A stretch of DNA of 64,000 nucleotides, taken from NCBI GenBank assembly GCA_947095535.1, contig OX352773.1:25379398-25443397 (forward strand). The letters run 5' to 3'. The stretch comes from Poecilobothrus nobilitatus. Its lineage: Eukaryota > Arthropoda > Insecta > Diptera > Dolichopodidae. Each line of letters starts with the position of its first letter. The stretch's first letter is position 1. Positions 62,023 through 64,000 of the stretch are shown here, one piece after another. A program made the position numbers and the translations under genes. The notes beneath the pieces were generated by a model, which had not been told where the DNA came from, searched no databases, and was given only the letters and a program-made list of their open reading frames with translations.

Positions 62023-64000
62023 GAATTACCAACTTTAGGGAACACATGCGATGGTATATAGTTCCACAGACGGGATGTGCGCATGACAAACGAATTTCCA
62101 TAAGCTGTATTTCGCCATCTTGAAATCTCTACATGGTAGGGATGAACTTCTACTGCCCGCCTTGTTTCTCGCTGGAAAACTTTGAGCGGAGGCATTAACT
62201 GTTTTATTTCATTCGAGCAGGTGTTAATCCCTACGAGATATCTATAAAACAAGATTAGTGGCCCAACTGTGCGACGATGACTGAGTGGAGCGAGCATTGA
62301 AGTTACACTGGGGTCGTTGATAAGACGAATAGCTCTGTTTTGCACATTATCTAGGTAACCCAGTGCTGTTTGAGGGCCTCCAGCCCAAATGTGTGCATTA
62401 TACTCTATTTTCAGCGGAATGTACGTTTTATAGATATTTAGAAGATCAGATGCAGAAAAGTAAGTTTTGCAGCGATACAAAAACCCCAACATTTAGCTGC
62501 ATCCTTAGCTATACCAAAAATGTGATTTGACCAAGTCAATTTTTGGTTTAACCCGATACCCAACATGTTTAAATCTGTTGAATGCTGCAAAACCTCTCCC
62601 TGAAACAATAGGTTGGGAATAGTAGTGGCAATTTTTCGCGAAATCAGACAACATTGTGTTTTTTCGTGTTTAAATCAACTCTGTTGACATCACCCCATTT
62701 TTGAATTTTGAAAAAATCGTTATTTAGCTCACTAATAGTGAAATTTTTTGCGGTTATATAAATCTGGTGATTAGTGTTACAGCGGCTATGAAATTCATAG
62801 GAAGCTACAAGGGTGCGATCGTCTGCGAAACTATGGATCGGATTGGAGGTTAAAGAAAGTAGGTCATTGATAAATATTAAGAAAAGAGTGGGGGATAAAA
62901 CTGATCCTTGAGGGACACCAGCATTTATTTTGAATTTGTCAGATGAATATCCATCGACCAGTACACAAATCATACGATTCGAAAGGAAATCTCCAATCCA
63001 TTTTCGAAAGACCCTGCCTAGACCTATTGCTTTGCATTTTGCCAATAAAGCATCGTGCCAAACTCGATCGAAAGCCTTAGAAATATCAAGAGCCACAACA
63101 TCCGACTCACCAGAATGGTGAAGGCTGATGCTTAGCTTCCACAAAGGTAAGTCATGAAATCACCGTTTGAACGACGGGCTCTGAACCCGTATTGACGATC
63201 ATAAAGCAGACCTTTGTGATCCAGGTATTTCAGAAGCTTTTGGTTCACAATTTTCTCCATTACTTTGGAGAGGACCGAAGTTATAGCAATAGGGCGGTAG
63301 TTGGAGGGATCGCTTTTATTACATTTTTTGGGAATTGGGAAAACATGTGCAACCTTCCATTGGGTAGGATGAATACCCGAAGTGAAGGAGAGGTAGAAAA
63401 GGTTGCGCAGAGGTTTTGAAATACTGGAGTAGGTATTTTTAAGCACCATGGTGGTTATACCATCTGGACCGGCTGACCGGCATTCCAAGTAAAATAGTTT
63501 CACTAATCGTATTTGCAGCAAAGTTAACATTCTTATTACGTAAGCAGAATGACCAATCAAATGTTCTAAAAAAGTTGTTACAGTCAGCATGGCTGTAGCG
63601 CCAAACTAATTTTTTGGGAGGGGACCTCTGATTGGGGATTGGGCTTTCCCGGAAACTTGTGTTAACCAAACAATGATTGGTATTACCCAGGGGGCAACCA
63701 ACTGAAACCACATATTTTTCAGGGTGTGAGGTGAGAAACAGATCCAAGAGGTGACCTTCTTGATCAGCACGGTCCGGGATTCTAGTGGGAATTTTAACAA
63801 GTTGAGAAAGGTGGAACAGTGTGGAGAATAGTTCGACTTGTTTCCCAATTGAGTTTTGACTCGGGGAGATGTTGCTCGAAAAATGAAGCTAGTCCCTGTT
63901 ATGAATGTTGAAATCTCCCGCCAGAACAATTTCAGATTCTGGAGATGCGTCCAAAATTTCATTGATCTGGTTCGATAGGTTTTCAATTTCCATAGCAGTT
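62023..64000 (-). mobile_element. Jockey-type LINE, copy 2 (runs off the window)
   Basis: Nearly identical to 55071-57048. It begins (3' side) within the C-terminal coding region, so its 3' end is missing, and it continues past the window end. A CAG triplet near 62218 is absent from copy 1. Confidence 0.85.
62023..64000 (-). pseudogene. LINE endonuclease-reverse transcriptase, copy 2
   Basis: Same domain order as copy 1: endonuclease tail (at least LGNTNHCLV), reverse transcriptase with SDPSNYRPIAITSVLSKVME, AFDRVWHDALL, NAGVPQGSVLSPTLFLIFIND, FADD, and the thumb with GFLYRCKTYFSAS and LSHRRTVGPLILFYRYL. It has several of the same stops and frameshifts as copy 1 (for example around 63140 and 62640), which shows both derive from one already defective copy, or that the segment was duplicated after insertion. 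Confidence 0.8.

Overview
The window looks like an AT-rich, transposon-packed stretch of an arthropod genome, most likely an insect. The evidence is eukaryotic: GT-AG introns, TATA boxes, AATAAA signals, chromodomain and FLYWCH proteins, and the element families present (Polinton/Maverick, piggyBac, Harbinger, hAT, Tc1-like, Ty3/Gypsy, BEL/Pao, Jockey-type LINEs). That mix would fit a hemipteran such as an aphid, but the species cannot be fixed from sequence alone. I saw no rRNA, tRNA, CRISPR array or bacterial-type operon, and almost no host genes.

The most notable content is a set of Polinton (Maverick/adintovirus-like) DNA-virus-like elements. The best copy (about 30.8-37.7 kb) carries an exonuclease-like protein, an unknown protein, an adenain-type protease, a second exonuclease-like protein, a major capsid protein, a pX-like basic virion protein, a penton-like protein, a packaging ATPase and a chromodomain integrase. 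A second, degraded copy (17.3-19.55 kb) keeps the order capsid, exonuclease-like, protease, unknown protein. A third sliver lies at 2.3-2.5 kb. Separate DNA polymerase B pieces lie at 26.6-27.6 kb (catalytic half) and 47.06-48.19 kb (N-terminal half). C-terminal pieces of the unknown protein lie at 38.2 and 39.9 kb.

Layout. 0-2.1 kb: mostly empty. 2.1-2.8: LTR tail, Polinton sliver and Gypsy leader fragment fused together. 4.6-5.1: a possible small secreted-protein gene. 6.3-9.6: transposase-like relics. 10.2-12.9: a complete-looking Tc1-like element with long TIRs, dead transposase. 13.3: piggyBac relic. 15.7-17.0: a solo LTR split by a small hAT element that made an 8-bp target duplication. 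17.3-19.55: Polinton copy A. 19.55-21.56: a BED-finger hAT element. 21.9-26.6: a Gypsy element broken by a 5'-truncated LINE. 26.6-27.6: PolB. 27.9-30.45: piggyBac with its transposase. 30.8-37.7: Polinton copy B. 38.2-41.5: a 1.66-kb tandem duplication with an acidic protein, next to a FLYWCH/MULE gene. 43.0-47.06: tandem repeats and a BEL/Pao element that abuts PolB. 49.4-50.8: FLYWCH and another transposase-like relic. 51.06-54.5: a second Gypsy element (tRNA-Arg-type primer site) invaded by a LINE. 54.8-57.4 and 62.0-64.0: two nearly identical Jockey-type LINEs. 57.7-61.0: Harbinger transposase with MADF partner and a nucleotidyltransferase-like two-exon gene.

Nearly every element is broken by stops, frameshifts or truncation, so the region reads as a nested transposon graveyard. 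Genes that remain open along their length are the two Polinton proteases, both exonuclease-like genes of copy B, the copy-B unknown protein, the pX-like protein, the acidic protein (first copy), the secreted-protein candidate and the two-exon nucleotidyltransferase-like gene.
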